From: Bacteroidales bacterium
GTDB lineage: Bacteria; Bacteroidota; Bacteroidia; Bacteroidales; Bacteroidaceae
NCBI GenBank assembly: GCA_012517855.1
Contig: JAAYUD010000010.1
Span: 1-60,828 of the forward strand
Direction: 5' to 3'
Length of the DNA stretch: 60,828 bases
In this document: positions 17,677-27,777 of the stretch, piece after piece
Numbering within the stretch: the first letter of the stretch is position 1
Layout: every line of letters starts with the position of its first letter
The notes under the pieces: generated by a model
Database searches by the model: none
Seen by the model: only the letters and a program-made list of their open reading frames with translations
Told to the model about the DNA's origin: nothing
Position numbers and translations under genes: made by a program

Positions 17677-18056
17677 CTCGCTGTCTATCAATGTGTTGCG
17701 TGCATAATCTTTATGCCTCTTTCTCATTCGATTTATATTCAGATGGTGAACTGAGGGTGAAAATAGTGCCCTACAAGGGATTACTGCCCATGTTAGGATA
17801 AGAAAGTATCAGAATGTCGACGAATATTCGCCACTTAAAATGTCCTGAAAAATGGATTGTGCGTAATGCATTGTTTATTAGCTGGTTTCTATATCAATGG
17901 GGCGAGCATACAGAAAAAATGAAAAGTTGATGAAATATCACCTACTGTTTTGTTCGCTATTTGATCAATGCAATATTTTTCAGCTATTTTCATGATATAC
18001 ATGCTCCTGAAAAGCTCTTGATAGGCCACAAAAAGAAATAAATTGACTAAAAAATG

Positions 18057-18087
18057 CTTGTTTTACTGTTTAAAGTGTCTATATTTG
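18057..18087 (+). promoter_or_regulatory. Bacteroidetes-type promoter for the first GH78 gene
   Basis: -33 CTTG (18057-18060, consensus TTTG), a 19-bp spacer, and a perfect -7 TATATTTG (18080-18087), 23 bp before the ATG. It fits the TTTG-N19-21-TAnnTTTG pattern of the phylum's primary sigma factor. Confidence 0.65.
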
Positions 18088-18110
18088 CAGCACTTTAACA
18101 GCTAAAACGC

Positions 18111-20387
18111 ATGAAAAATTTTATTATTTCCTTTTGTTTATTCGTTTTTGTATCATTTTCGGCTTTTGCTCAAAATGCCAAATGGATAACAGCACCCGAT
18201 GCCGGAGTAAATAGTCCGAATACATGGATTGCTTTTCGAAAAGATATTAATGTAGCAAGTATACCTCGGTTGGCAATGGCACGTATTGTCGCCGACAGTA
18301 AATATTGGCTGTGGATTAACGGCCGACTCGTTGTCTTTGAAGGCGGATTGAAACGGGGGCCTAGTCCTCAATCTTCCTATTATGACGAGATTAATATAGC
18401 TTCTTTTTTAAAAAAAGGGACAAATAAGATAGCCATTCTGCTTTGGTATTTTGGGAAAGATGGATTTTCTCATAAAAGTAGCGGTAAGGCAGGTCTGTTT
18501 TTTGATTTGAATATAAAACACTTGCTTTTGCAAAGCAATAATTCGTGGCTTTGCCGCATTCATCCCGCTTATAAGAATACGGAGGCTCCTTTTCCTAACT
18601 TCCGCTTGCCGGAGTCCAATATCCGATATGATGCCAATATGAATATTGACGGTTGGCAAACGGCCGATTGTAAGTCGGCACATCAGTTTGCACCGGCAGT
18701 CGAAATAGGAACGTGGGGTGATACTCCTTGGGGTGAGATGGTGAAACGTCCCATTCCTTTGTGGAAAGATTATGGTATCAAAGAGGCGCAAATGAAGAGA
18801 ATATCGGGGGCCGATGTCGATAGTGTGTTGGTCTCTCTCCCTTATAATATGCAAATGACTCCTATACTTGACCTGACGGATGAAAAAGGAAATGGCAAGG
18901 TGGCTATTTATACCGATCATACTTTTGCCGGCGGAGATACAAATGTTAGGGCCGAATATATTGCCCGTAAAGGACATCAGATATATGAATCTCTAGGGTG
19001 GATGAATGGACAAATCATTATATTGGTTGTACCCAAATCGGTGCGCATCAATACGGTGAAATATCGCGAAACGGGTTATGACACTTATCCCGAAGGTACT
19101 TTCTCTTGCGATAACGATTTCTTTAGCCGCTTTTGGAAAAAAGGCTTGCGCACACTTTATGTCAATATGCGTGATACTTATTTTGATTGTCCCGATCGCG
19201 AGCGTGCCCAGTGGTGGGGCGACGAAGTTGTTCTTCAGGGCGAATGTTTTTATACCTATTCCGCTTCGGCTCACGAGTTGATGAAAAAGGGTATTAAAGA
19301 GTTGTGCCATTGGCAGAAGCCCGATGGAACTCTCTTTGCACCGATTCCGGCAGGCAATTACAGTTCCGAACTGCCCGGTCAGATGTTGGCTGCTATCGGA
19401 AAGTATGGTTTCTGGAATTACTATATGAATACGGCCGACAGGGCTACAATCGCAGAAGCCTATCCGCATGTAAAACGGTATTTGGATTTGTGGAAAACGG
19501 ATGATACCGGATTGACGGCATTCCGCGCCGGCGGCTGGACTTGGGGCGACTGGGGTGATCAGAAAGACATGCGCCTGTTGTTTGCCGGATGGCATTATCT
19601 GGCACTCGAAGGAGCTGTCGGAATGGCTCATCTGTTGGGATACGATGAGGATGCCGCTCGGTTTGAGGCGACAATGGCGCGGGTCAAAGACGGCTACAAC
19701 AAATGTTGGAACGGCTATGCCTATCGTCATCCAGAGTATCAGGGCGAGACGGATGACCGTGTTCAGGCTTTGGCCGTTATCACCGGTATTGCTTCGCCCG
19801 ACAAGTACGATAAGATACTTCAGGTGTTTAAATCGCAATGGCATGCCAGTCCTTATATGGAGAAATATGTGATGGAAGCTTTGTTTCAGATGGGATATGG
19901 TGATTATGCCCTCGAACGTGCCCAGAAACGTTATGGCCCGATGGTGAATGATTCTGTTCATACCACTCTTTTTGAGGGTTGGGATATAAACAATAACGCA
20001 TTTGGGGGCGGCACGACCAATCATGCCTGGAGTGGCGGTCCGCTCACTGTGATTGCTCAGTATCTTTGTGGCATCCGTCCACTGGAAGCAGGATATAAGA
20101 CTTTCGCCATTAATCCTCAGTCGGCTACTTTTCATCAGGCGTCTATTACTGTGCCTACGGTGGCTGGAATAATAGGTTCGAGCTGGAAGATTTCCAACGG
20201 AATCGTCGACTGGACTATCTCGGTTCCTAAAGGGACGAAAGCGTATGTTACGCTCCCTGCAACAGATATGAGTCGTGTTACGGTGAATGGAAAGCCCATG
20301 AAGCAGACCATAACAACCCAAATCGAAGGTAAGTCTGTAGCTCTATTCTGTGCTGGAAAATACCATATTGTATGCAAAACTAATTAG
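18111..20387 (+). CDS. Exported GH78-type alpha-L-rhamnosidase
   Basis: 758 aa with a signal peptide (MKNFIISFCLFVFVSFSAFA). An N-terminal beta-sandwich with WLWINGRLVVFEGG binding-module features is followed by the (alpha/alpha)6 catalytic barrel. YFDCPDRERAQWWGDE holds the acidic residues of the GH78 signature (family form DCPQRDERLGWMGDA), and TTNHAWSGGPL is the conserved C-terminal block. It should release terminal L-rhamnose. It has its own promoter and sits just before the sigma/anti-sigma genes, outside the main enzyme block. It is only distantly similar to the second GH78 (31100), so specificities probably differ. Confidence 0.82.
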   Translation: MKNFIISFCLFVFVSFSAFAQNAKWITAPDAGVNSPNTWIAFRKDINVASIPRLAMARIVADSKYWLWINGRLVVFEGGLKRGPSPQSSYYDEINIASFLKKGTNKIAILLWYFGKDGFSHKSSGKAGLFFDLNIKHLLLQSNNSWLCRIHPAYKNTEAPFPNFRLPESNIRYDANMNIDGWQTADCKSAHQFAPAVEIGTWGDTPWGEMVKRPIPLWKDYGIKEAQMKRISGADVDSVLVSLPYNMQMTPILDLTDEKGNGKVAIYTDHTFAGGDTNVRAEYIARKGHQIYESLGWMNGQIIILVVPKSVRINTVKYRETGYDTYPEGTFSCDNDFFSRFWKKGLRTLYVNMRDTYFDCPDRERAQWWGDEVVLQGECFYTYSASAHELMKKGIKELCHWQKPDGTLFAPIPAGNYSSELPGQMLAAIGKYGFWNYYMNTADRATIAEAYPHVKRYLDLWKTDDTGLTAFRAGGWTWGDWGDQKDMRLLFAGWHYLALEGAVGMAHLLGYDEDAARFEATMARVKDGYNKCWNGYAYRHPEYQGETDDRVQALAVITGIASPDKYDKILQVFKSQWHASPYMEKYVMEALFQMGYGDYALERAQKRYGPMVNDSVHTTLFEGWDINNNAFGGGTTNHAWSGGPLTVIAQYLCGIRPLEAGYKTFAINPQSATFHQASITVPTVAGIIGSSWKISNGIVDWTISVPKGTKAYVTLPATDMSRVTVNGKPMKQTITTQIEGKSVALFCAGKYHIVCKTN

Positions 20388-20444
20388 TATGTGACGGTGA
20401 CAATATAAAAATGTTTATCCTGTAGATTATTTAAATAAAATATT

Positions 20445-20452
20445 TACTTTTG
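20445..20452 (+). promoter_or_regulatory. -7 box for the ECF sigma gene
   Basis: TACTTTTG, a perfect TAnnTTTG -7 element; no convincing TTTG -33. It overlaps the longer possible start of the sigma gene (TTG at 20450), so the true start must be the ATG at 20483. Confidence 0.55.
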
Positions 20453-20482
20453 TATTTACGAAAAGTTCTTTCTTTGCATCTT

Positions 20483-21085
20483 ATGGGAAAAGAAGTAAAT
20501 ATAAATCTACAGTTAACCGTTCAATTACAGTGCTTTAAGGAATTGTTCCTTAAACATTATAGTCCGCTTTGTGTCTATGCCTTGCGCTTTGTTGACGATT
20601 CTGATGCATGCAAAGATATCGTTCAAGATTGCTTTATAGGTCTGTGGGAGAAACGTACTCAACTGGACTTCTCTCACTCGTTGAAACCTCTTTTATATAA
20701 AAGTGTTCACGATAAGGCCATCGATTATACTCGGCATGCATCTACCCAGAATGCAACATTGGATGAGGCTGTCGCTTTACATCCTTTGGATGTAGAGTGG
20801 GAGGCTATTCTTTCGGAACAAATTATTGATGAACTTGATTGCAAACAGATTGTAGAAGAGGTCAATAAATGCCTTGACGGACTGACTTCGTATTGTGCCA
20901 ATGTCTATCGGATGAGCCGTGAAGAAGGATTAAGCAATAAGGAAATTGCCGAACGGTTGAGAATCAGTGTAAAGGCTGTCGAAAAACAAATGACGAAGGC
21001 TTTGTCGGCCATTCGAGCCCACTTGATGAATACCGGTTATCTGACGTTTATTTTCTATGCGTTGCTATTTTTGCCGCGCAAATGA
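20483..21085 (+). CDS. ECF sigma-70 factor of the PUL
   Basis: 200 aa. Region 2 lies at about residues 20-85 (FKELFLKHYSPLCVYALRFV, DACKDIVQDCFIGLWEKR); region 4 has the helix-turn-helix LSNKEIAERLRISVKAVEKQ. The ATG at 20483 is chosen because the upstream TTG at 20450 overlaps the -7 box. It is followed 67 bp later by a FecR-type anti-sigma and then by an STN-containing SusC. By analogy with known Bacteroides glycan loci it should switch on susC and following genes when substrate is being imported. Confidence 0.9.
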   Translation: MGKEVNINLQLTVQLQCFKELFLKHYSPLCVYALRFVDDSDACKDIVQDCFIGLWEKRTQLDFSHSLKPLLYKSVHDKAIDYTRHASTQNATLDEAVALHPLDVEWEAILSEQIIDELDCKQIVEEVNKCLDGLTSYCANVYRMSREEGLSNKEIAERLRISVKAVEKQMTKALSAIRAHLMNTGYLTFIFYALLFLPRK

Positions 21086-21152
21086 AGATTTTTATCTCAT
21101 TATCATAAAAAAAGGGAATTTCGGGTAGGGTCGTTTCTTTCTGATTCGGGTT

Positions 21153-22313
21153 ATGAATATGAAACTCCAAGAAGAGCACATCAAGTCTTTATTAATCCGC
21201 TTCTTTAGCGGTAAGGCCGATTCGTCCGAGAAGGATGAGCTATTGGCGTGGCTACATCAGTCTAAAGAAAACGTAGACTACAGCATATCGTGTTATAAAA
21301 AATGGTCGGGAGATAAAATCTTTGAAAATCATTTCGGTAAAGAAGAGGGATGGCGAAGGTTTGTAGCCATCATCAGTCGTCCTGTCAAACGTCGTATAGT
21401 CCTACGTCGTTCTATCTACTATGGCATGACTGCCGTTGTCGTACTGATGATCGGTCTTTATGGCTATCTCCGGTTGTTGCCGTCTTCTCATCCCGATATT
21501 ATGAAGTTTGCTCAGACTCTTTCCGGTTCGGTCGATATGCGCTCATCTACCGTTAAACTGGTCCTTTCGTCCGATAGTATGCTCACTTTCAATACAAAAG
21601 CTGCTAATATACAGTACAAATCCGGTCGGATCATTTGTAATAGCAATCAGACTGTTTCCGATGATGCCTCCGCTGCGTTCAATCAACTGATCGTTCCGTT
21701 TGGACATTCATCTAATTTGACCTTATCCGATGGTACTCGAATTTGGCTTAATGCCGGTACCCGTTTGATATATCCTGTTTCTTTCAAAGAGAAAACGCGT
21801 GAAATCTATGTCGAAGGTGAAATCTATCTGGAAGTGGCACACGATGCGGATCATCCGTTTATTGTAAGAACTTCTCAGAATATGGATGTCCGGGTATTGG
21901 GTACTCATTTCGACGTGAAGGCTTATCGAGGTGGGCCGCTTCAACGTGTTGTATTGGTGTCGGGGTCTGTACAAGTTTCCCAAAACAACGCATTGGCCAA
22001 ACTTCTTCCGAACGAAATGTATGAAGTACGCAATGGTGGCAGCGCTGTAGTCAAGCAAGTAGATCCCTCGTATTATATCTCATGGACTAAAGGGCTGTAT
22101 TTGACCAATGATGAAAGATTGGGCGATATCTTTTCTGATTTGATGAAGTATTACGGTGTTGATATGAAATATGATGCGTCTGTATCTTCGTTGAGGTGTT
22201 CCGGAAAATTAGACTTGAAGGATAATTTTGAGAGTGTGATGAAAGCTATTTCAGAAACAGCGCCGATCGTTTACAATCGGAATAATAATAAATACTATGT
22301 TCACCTTAAATGA
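21153..22313 (+). CDS. FecR-type anti-sigma factor
   Basis: 386 aa. The N-terminal cytoplasmic part (ADSSEKDELLAWLHQSKENV) would bind sigma; one membrane segment follows (SIYYGMTAVVVLMIGLYGYL, about residues 88-107). The periplasmic FecR domain has FGHSSNLTLSDGTRIWLNAG and IYLEVAHDADHPFIVRT. A C-terminal DUF4974-like domain (ERLGDIFSDLMKYYGVDMKY) would contact the SusC STN domain. It links substrate import to sigma release across the inner membrane. Confidence 0.92.
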   Translation: MNMKLQEEHIKSLLIRFFSGKADSSEKDELLAWLHQSKENVDYSISCYKKWSGDKIFENHFGKEEGWRRFVAIISRPVKRRIVLRRSIYYGMTAVVVLMIGLYGYLRLLPSSHPDIMKFAQTLSGSVDMRSSTVKLVLSSDSMLTFNTKAANIQYKSGRIICNSNQTVSDDASAAFNQLIVPFGHSSNLTLSDGTRIWLNAGTRLIYPVSFKEKTREIYVEGEIYLEVAHDADHPFIVRTSQNMDVRVLGTHFDVKAYRGGPLQRVVLVSGSVQVSQNNALAKLLPNEMYEVRNGGSAVVKQVDPSYYISWTKGLYLTNDERLGDIFSDLMKYYGVDMKYDASVSSLRCSGKLDLKDNFESVMKAISETAPIVYNRNNNKYYVHLK

Positions 22314-22357
22314 TAAATGCTTATGATAAGATTCGGATAAAAGAGAGAGACATAAAA

Positions 22358-22386
22358 ATCGGAAAGTAGGGCGAGTACTTTCCGAT
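22358..22386 (+). terminator. Hairpin between anti-sigma gene and susC
   Basis: A perfect 11-bp stem, ATCGGAAAGTA with TACTTTCCGAT, loop of seven, followed by ATAATTTTA. It is either a weak terminator that separates the sigma/anti-sigma unit from susC or an attenuator in the susC leader. Confidence 0.55.
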
Positions 22387-22445
22387 ATAATTTTAAAACA
22401 ACTGTAAAGAGATACAAGTATTAATCTTAAAATCATTACAAAGAT

Positions 22446-25400
22446 ATGATTGTTAATCTAAAGAACGACTTAATTAATACTAAAAGATTAAGTCTAAATG
22501 TTATGAAATTATCATTCCTTTTCCTTTTTATAGGGATAAACTTGTGCTTTTCTGCTGAAAGCCATTCGCAGCGAACAAATTTTAACTTCACACTGCGTAA
22601 TGTGACGGTGAGGAAAGTTCTCAATGCCGTCGAGAAAAATAGCGACTATGTATTCTTTTATTACAATAATGTCGTTAATCTGAACCGTAGGGTTTCGGTC
22701 AGTGCAAGTGGCAAGAATATTCATGAACTTCTCGATGAACTATTTGCCGGTACTAATAATGGTTATACCATTAATGGGCGTCAGATTTCTATTTATGCAA
22801 AGCCTGAAGTCGCCAAATTGCCTGCTGTAGCGCCGCCTGTGAAAATGATTAAAATAGGCGGTACGGTATATGATGAAACGAAGAATCCTATGCCGGGGGT
22901 CAGTATTCGTATAGCAGGAAAGGATGCCACATCGGGTACGATAACTGACGTGACCGGACATTTTATCTTAAATGTTCCCAGCAAAAAGTCGATCATCGAA
23001 ATATCTAGCGTCGGCTATAAGACACAACGTCTGGTGGTTGGCAGCGAAACCAATTTCATTGTCCAGTTGCAAGAGGATGTTGCCGCTTTGAACGAGGTGG
23101 TCGTTACCGGCTATGGCACGCAAAAGAAACTTTCGGTTGTCGGAGCCATTGATAATCTGGAGCCTGGACATCTGCAAATGGGATCGACACGGTCTCTGTC
23201 CAATAATCTGGCGGGCCAGATTGCCGGTGTCATTGCAGTAACTCGTTCGGGTGAGCCCGGTTATGACAGCTCGAATTTCTGGATTCGTGGTATCTCGACT
23301 TTCTCCGGAACAAACACTCCTTTAGTGCTAGTCGATGGAATTGAACGCGATTTGAACAACATCGATCCTGCTGAGATCGAGTCTTTCTCGGTGTTGAAAG
23401 ATGCATCTGCCAGTGCCATGTATGGCGTTCGCGGTGCTAACGGCGTGATTGTAATCAATACGAAACGCGGACATATAGGCGCTCCTTCGATAGATGTGCG
23501 TGTAGAGCATGCGATCGAAGAACCTACCAAATTGCCAAAATTTATCGGTGGAGCCGATTACATGCAGCTCCTAAACGAATTGAAAGAAAATAAGTCTCAA
23601 TTGCCCTACTCGCAAGAGCAAATAGACAAGACCCGTTATCACTATGATTTGGATTTGTACCCTGATGAAAATTGGTTGAACGATATCACAAAGAACTATG
23701 CATATTCTACAAGAGCAAATGTTACCGTCAGCGGTGGCTCCAACTTTCTGCGCTATTCGTTGGTCACTTCTTGGTTCAATGAGCATGGAATTGTCGAAAC
23801 CGACAAAAACTTGCCTTACGATACGGGTATTAAATTGAATCGTTTCAATATGCGTGCCAATGTCGACTTGGATATTACAAAAACCACGACGCTGCGCCTG
23901 AATATAGGCGGGTATATGCAGAATCGTCATGGTCCTAAGTGTGGTATTGACGATTTGTTCTCTCAAGCTTTCACCACAAGCCCTATCGCTTATCCTGCAC
24001 GCTATTCGGATGGCACGATACCGGTTATCGCCAATCGGGTAAATCCTTGGGCTACTGCAACACAATCGGGCTATCAGGTGGATATCAATACACAACTTCA
24101 GTCGTTGATGTCTATAGAGCAAAATTTGAACATGGTCACTCCCGGATTGAAAGCCAAGTTTACTTTCTCGTTCGATTCTTATAACTACAGTGGACGCTAT
24201 AGGGATTTCAGCCCTACCTATTATAATATTGCTACCGGTCGTGATGACGAAGGCAATTTGATAAAAACCGTATTGAATTACGGTAGTGATGCTTTGGGAT
24301 TTGGAACTTCATCGGGATATGGAACGAAGGATATGTATATGGAAGGTACGTTGACATACAGTCGGACATTTGATAAACACGATATTGATGCTTTGTTGCT
24401 TTATAATCAACAAAGCTATGATCAAGGTACTGTGCAGCCATATCGTAAGCAAGGTTTTGCAGGTCGTTTGTCGTATGTATACGACAGTCGCTATATCGGA
24501 GAGTTCAATTTTGGTTATAACGGTTCTGAGAATTTTGCTAAAGGTCACCGTTTCGGCTTTTTCCCTTCTTTTGCATTGGGCTGGATGGTTTCTGAAGAAT
24601 CTTTTATGGCTAAAATGAAAGATACGGTCAATAAGCTGAAGGTGAGAGGGTCTTTCGGTAAAGTGGGTAACGACAATATCGGCGGACGCCGTTTTGCTTA
24701 TATAACAACGGTTTATACCGGACAAGGTAATTATACGTGGGGCGATAATGCCGAAACATACCGCACCGGCATCACGGAAGGTGATATAGGTGTCTCCAAT
24801 TTGACATGGGAGACAGCATGGAAAACGGATTTGGGTCTTGAACTTGGACTTTGGAATGCTTTTGAATTGCAATTCGACTGGTTCAAGGAAAAACGGTCCA
24901 ATATTTTTATGCAACGTAGTACAATCCCCACTCAGAGCGGTTACATAACTACTCCATGGGCAAACTATGGGAAAGTGACCAATCGAGGTTTCGATGCTTC
25001 ATTGAACTATAACAAGAAGATCGGTAAAAATTGGATGCTTGGTTTCCGTTCCACATTCTCTTATGCGAAGAACAAGATAAATGAAATCGATGAAGCCGCC
25101 GGAAAAAGTAAATACCGCTGTCAAACGGGGCGTTCGATGAATACCCTTTGGGGACTTCAGGCTGAACGCTTGTTTACGAAAAACGATTTTGATGCCGATG
25201 GTAATTTGAAGTTTGGTATTCCAAATCAAGAGACGGGCGTGTCGACCGGTAAACTTCGTCCCGGCGATATCAAGTATAAAGATATGGATGGTGACGGCAT
25301 CATCACCGATGCGGACGAAGGCTATATCGGTGGAACTGTAGACCCCCGTATTGTTTATGGTTTCGGTTGCAATATTGTGTTCCGCCATTTTGATTTTAAT

Positions 25401-25832
25401 CTGTTTTTCCAAGGCCTTGCCGACACTCATCGTGTTGTCGGAGGATCTACCTATTTTATTCCAGGTAGTGGACAAGGTCTGCTAGGGAATATATATTCCA
25501 ACTACAATGACCGTTGGACGGAAAATAATCCATCTCAGAATGTGTTTTGGCCTCGGTTGTCGGAGTCTCCCAATCAACAGAACTATAGAACTTCTACGTG
25601 GTGGAAAAAGGATATGAGCTTTTTGCGTTGCCGTACTATCGAATTTGGCTATACGATGCCTAAAACATTGACTGACAAAATCAATGCAAAGAATATTCGT
25701 TTCTATCTAAGTGGAAATAATTTGTTTTGCTTCTCAAAGTTCAAACTTTGGGATCCAGAACTCAATTCGGGCGATGGATTGAAATATCCACAAATGCGGT
25801 CGCTAATGTTAGGTGTTGATGTTAATTTTTAG
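22446..25832 (+). CDS. SusC/RagA-type TonB-dependent transporter with STN signalling domain
   Basis: 1128 aa outer-membrane transporter. After a signal peptide (about residues 20-42) come an STN domain (about 47-118, TLRNVTVRKVLNAVEKNSDY), a carboxypeptidase-regulatory-like domain (about 136-210, VYDETKNPMPGVSIRIAGKD), the TonB box region LNEVVVTGYGTQKK, a plug with FSVLKDASASAMYGVRGANG, and a 22-strand barrel ending in LMLGVDVNF. The STN domain marks transporters that signal through FecR to an ECF sigma, matching the genes just upstream. It imports oligosaccharides delivered by the SusD partner. ATG 22503 is an alternative start. Confidence 0.96.
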   Translation: MIVNLKNDLINTKRLSLNVMKLSFLFLFIGINLCFSAESHSQRTNFNFTLRNVTVRKVLNAVEKNSDYVFFYYNNVVNLNRRVSVSASGKNIHELLDELFAGTNNGYTINGRQISIYAKPEVAKLPAVAPPVKMIKIGGTVYDETKNPMPGVSIRIAGKDATSGTITDVTGHFILNVPSKKSIIEISSVGYKTQRLVVGSETNFIVQLQEDVAALNEVVVTGYGTQKKLSVVGAIDNLEPGHLQMGSTRSLSNNLAGQIAGVIAVTRSGEPGYDSSNFWIRGISTFSGTNTPLVLVDGIERDLNNIDPAEIESFSVLKDASASAMYGVRGANGVIVINTKRGHIGAPSIDVRVEHAIEEPTKLPKFIGGADYMQLLNELKENKSQLPYSQEQIDKTRYHYDLDLYPDENWLNDITKNYAYSTRANVTVSGGSNFLRYSLVTSWFNEHGIVETDKNLPYDTGIKLNRFNMRANVDLDITKTTTLRLNIGGYMQNRHGPKCGIDDLFSQAFTTSPIAYPARYSDGTIPVIANRVNPWATATQSGYQVDINTQLQSLMSIEQNLNMVTPGLKAKFTFSFDSYNYSGRYRDFSPTYYNIATGRDDEGNLIKTVLNYGSDALGFGTSSGYGTKDMYMEGTLTYSRTFDKHDIDALLLYNQQSYDQGTVQPYRKQGFAGRLSYVYDSRYIGEFNFGYNGSENFAKGHRFGFFPSFALGWMVSEESFMAKMKDTVNKLKVRGSFGKVGNDNIGGRRFAYITTVYTGQGNYTWGDNAETYRTGITEGDIGVSNLTWETAWKTDLGLELGLWNAFELQFDWFKEKRSNIFMQRSTIPTQSGYITTPWANYGKVTNRGFDASLNYNKKIGKNWMLGFRSTFSYAKNKINEIDEAAGKSKYRCQTGRSMNTLWGLQAERLFTKNDFDADGNLKFGIPNQETGVSTGKLRPGDIKYKDMDGDGIITDADEGYIGGTVDPRIVYGFGCNIVFRHFDFNLFFQGLADTHRVVGGSTYFIPGSGQGLLGNIYSNYNDRWTENNPSQNVFWPRLSESPNQQNYRTSTWWKKDMSFLRCRTIEFGYTMPKTLTDKINAKNIRFYLSGNNLFCFSKFKLWDPELNSGDGLKYPQMRSLMLGVDVNF

Positions 25833-25843
25833 ATGATAAGAAA

Positions 25844-27751
25844 ATGAAAACATTTAAGAAAATAAATATACTATTTGCCGTATTGTTCGGTGCTTGTTCT
25901 TTCTCGTCTTGCGATTATCTGGACAAAGAACCCGATACAGAGTTGAATATGGATATGGTTTATTCTAATAAAACCTATGTGGAAGATGCCTTAGCTTATG
26001 TATATAGTGGGTTGCCCAATCCTTCCGAAGGGTGGATGAATGAAATCGGTTGGGAAATATTCGGTGACGATTTGACTCCTTCCAAAAGATGGCAACAATG
26101 GGACTGGCCTAATATTACTAAAGTATTCGGCAGCTGGACACCTAATACGGGATGGAGTGGCGATTTCTGGGCCGGCTATCCTCGCAAGATACGCGAATCT
26201 TATTTGTTTAGGAAAAATGCCAAAGCCCTTCCAAGTGAAGATTTGCCACAGTCTGAAATTGATAATATGAAAAACGAATGTCGCTTTTTGGGCGCATACT
26301 ATTGGTGGAACTTAGCCAAGACTTATGGTCCCATACCCTTTAAACCCGACTATATCGCTCCGTCCAATTTTAATTTGGCCGAATTGCAAATAGGGCGTGT
26401 GCCATTCGATTCGATTGTAGACTATTGTGATAGAGAAATGTTGTCTACATCTAAAATGTTGCCAGCTACTTATACCGCACCCGAAAAATATGGTCGTGTC
26501 ACTTCCATTATGTGTTTAGCCGAACGGGCACGGATGCTACTCTTTGCTGCTAGCCCGCTTTGTAACGGTAACGAATGGTATAAGAATTATGTGAATAAAG
26601 ATGGTACTCACTTGTTCAGCACCGCTTATGATCAGAATAAATGGGTGAAAGCGGCAGATGCTTGTAAATTATTGATTGATCAAGCTGAGGCAGCAGGTTA
26701 TAAATTGTTTGTCGAATATAATAATGACGGTACGGTAGATGCTTTTAAATCTTGTGAAGACATGTTTTTTACGAAGTGGACGGCTGGAAATAAAGAAATT
26801 TTATTCCCTTATACAAGTACTAATAGTGCCTATAATAACTATCAATTCTATACGAACAAAGCTGTTACATTAGAGTTTGGTGGTGGTGGTGGACTTGGCG
26901 TTTATCAAGGATTGGTTGATGCTTTCTTTACAAAAAATGGTCTTCCTATCTCAGATACAAATAGTGGGTATGTTGAAGATGGCTTTTCTACTGCTGTAGA
27001 ATCTCGTACCACCAAATGGAATGAAGGAACAGGGACATTGGGAGAAATAACGGCAAAGGGTACTTATAACATGTATTGTAATCGTGAACCTCGATTTTAT
27101 ACAACGGTGAGTTATAATGGTTCATGGTATGCATTGGCACAAAGACCGTATGACTTTTTCAAGAATCATAAGGATAACGGTTATACACATGATGCACCTC
27201 AGAATGGCTATTTGGTTCGTAAAAAAGTTTATCCTTATGACAACCCCAAGACGGGGAGCTGGCTTTCGAACCGTCCGCTTTGGTTATATCGTTTGGGAGG
27301 TGCTTATTTGGATTATGCCGAAGCTGAAAATGAGGCGTACGACAATACTGCCGCTCGTCAGGAAACACTGAAATTTGTGAATAAAATCCGTGTCCGTGCG
27401 GGCGTTCGTCAATATACGACCGATGTTGTCGACGCTAACGATGCCAACTATATTCATGTAGATGATAGCCAAGAAGCAATTAGGAAGATTGTTCGGATGG
27501 AACGTCGTGTAGAGCTATGTTGCGAAGGTTTGCGGTGGGATGATATCCGCCGGTGGAAAGATGCCGAGAATCTTCCGGAAGTGACAGGCGATGATTACGG
27601 TATGAATTTCTCCGGTACTAACTCCGCAGAGTTTTACGTCCGTACCGCTTATCAAACCCGTGTCTGGAAAAGAGCTTATTATTGGTTCCCCATCTATATA
27701 GACGAGATGGAAAAGAATCCTAATTTAGTTCAGTCTCCGTATTGGAATTAA
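25844..27751 (+). CDS. SusD/RagB-like glycan-binding lipoprotein
   Basis: 635 aa. Lipoprotein signal with lipobox SFSSC and then DYLDKEPDTE, so anchored on the outer membrane surface. The SusD core has AYYWWNLAKTYGPIPFK, then RLGGAYLDYAEAENEAYDNT and ERRVELCCEGLRWDDIRRWK, and it closes in the usual YWFPIY / NPNLVQSPYWN way. It forms the lid over SusC and captures the glycan. It starts 11 bp after susC and is certainly co-transcribed. Confidence 0.96.
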   Translation: MKTFKKINILFAVLFGACSFSSCDYLDKEPDTELNMDMVYSNKTYVEDALAYVYSGLPNPSEGWMNEIGWEIFGDDLTPSKRWQQWDWPNITKVFGSWTPNTGWSGDFWAGYPRKIRESYLFRKNAKALPSEDLPQSEIDNMKNECRFLGAYYWWNLAKTYGPIPFKPDYIAPSNFNLAELQIGRVPFDSIVDYCDREMLSTSKMLPATYTAPEKYGRVTSIMCLAERARMLLFAASPLCNGNEWYKNYVNKDGTHLFSTAYDQNKWVKAADACKLLIDQAEAAGYKLFVEYNNDGTVDAFKSCEDMFFTKWTAGNKEILFPYTSTNSAYNNYQFYTNKAVTLEFGGGGGLGVYQGLVDAFFTKNGLPISDTNSGYVEDGFSTAVESRTTKWNEGTGTLGEITAKGTYNMYCNREPRFYTTVSYNGSWYALAQRPYDFFKNHKDNGYTHDAPQNGYLVRKKVYPYDNPKTGSWLSNRPLWLYRLGGAYLDYAEAENEAYDNTAARQETLKFVNKIRVRAGVRQYTTDVVDANDANYIHVDDSQEAIRKIVRMERRVELCCEGLRWDDIRRWKDAENLPEVTGDDYGMNFSGTNSAEFYVRTAYQTRVWKRAYYWFPIYIDEMEKNPNLVQSPYWN

Positions 27752-27777
27752 TCCGTAACCGTTTAATTTGAGAAGTT

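Noticed and set aside
18993-20321. 442-codon open frame on the minus strand
   Set aside because: It is fully antisense to the GH78 gene, has no family features, and the plus frame has clear catalytic motifs.
23571-25475. Several long minus-strand frames (23571-24122, 24309-24914, 24999-25475)
   Set aside because: All are antisense to susC, lack starts with context, and read as low-plausibility protein.
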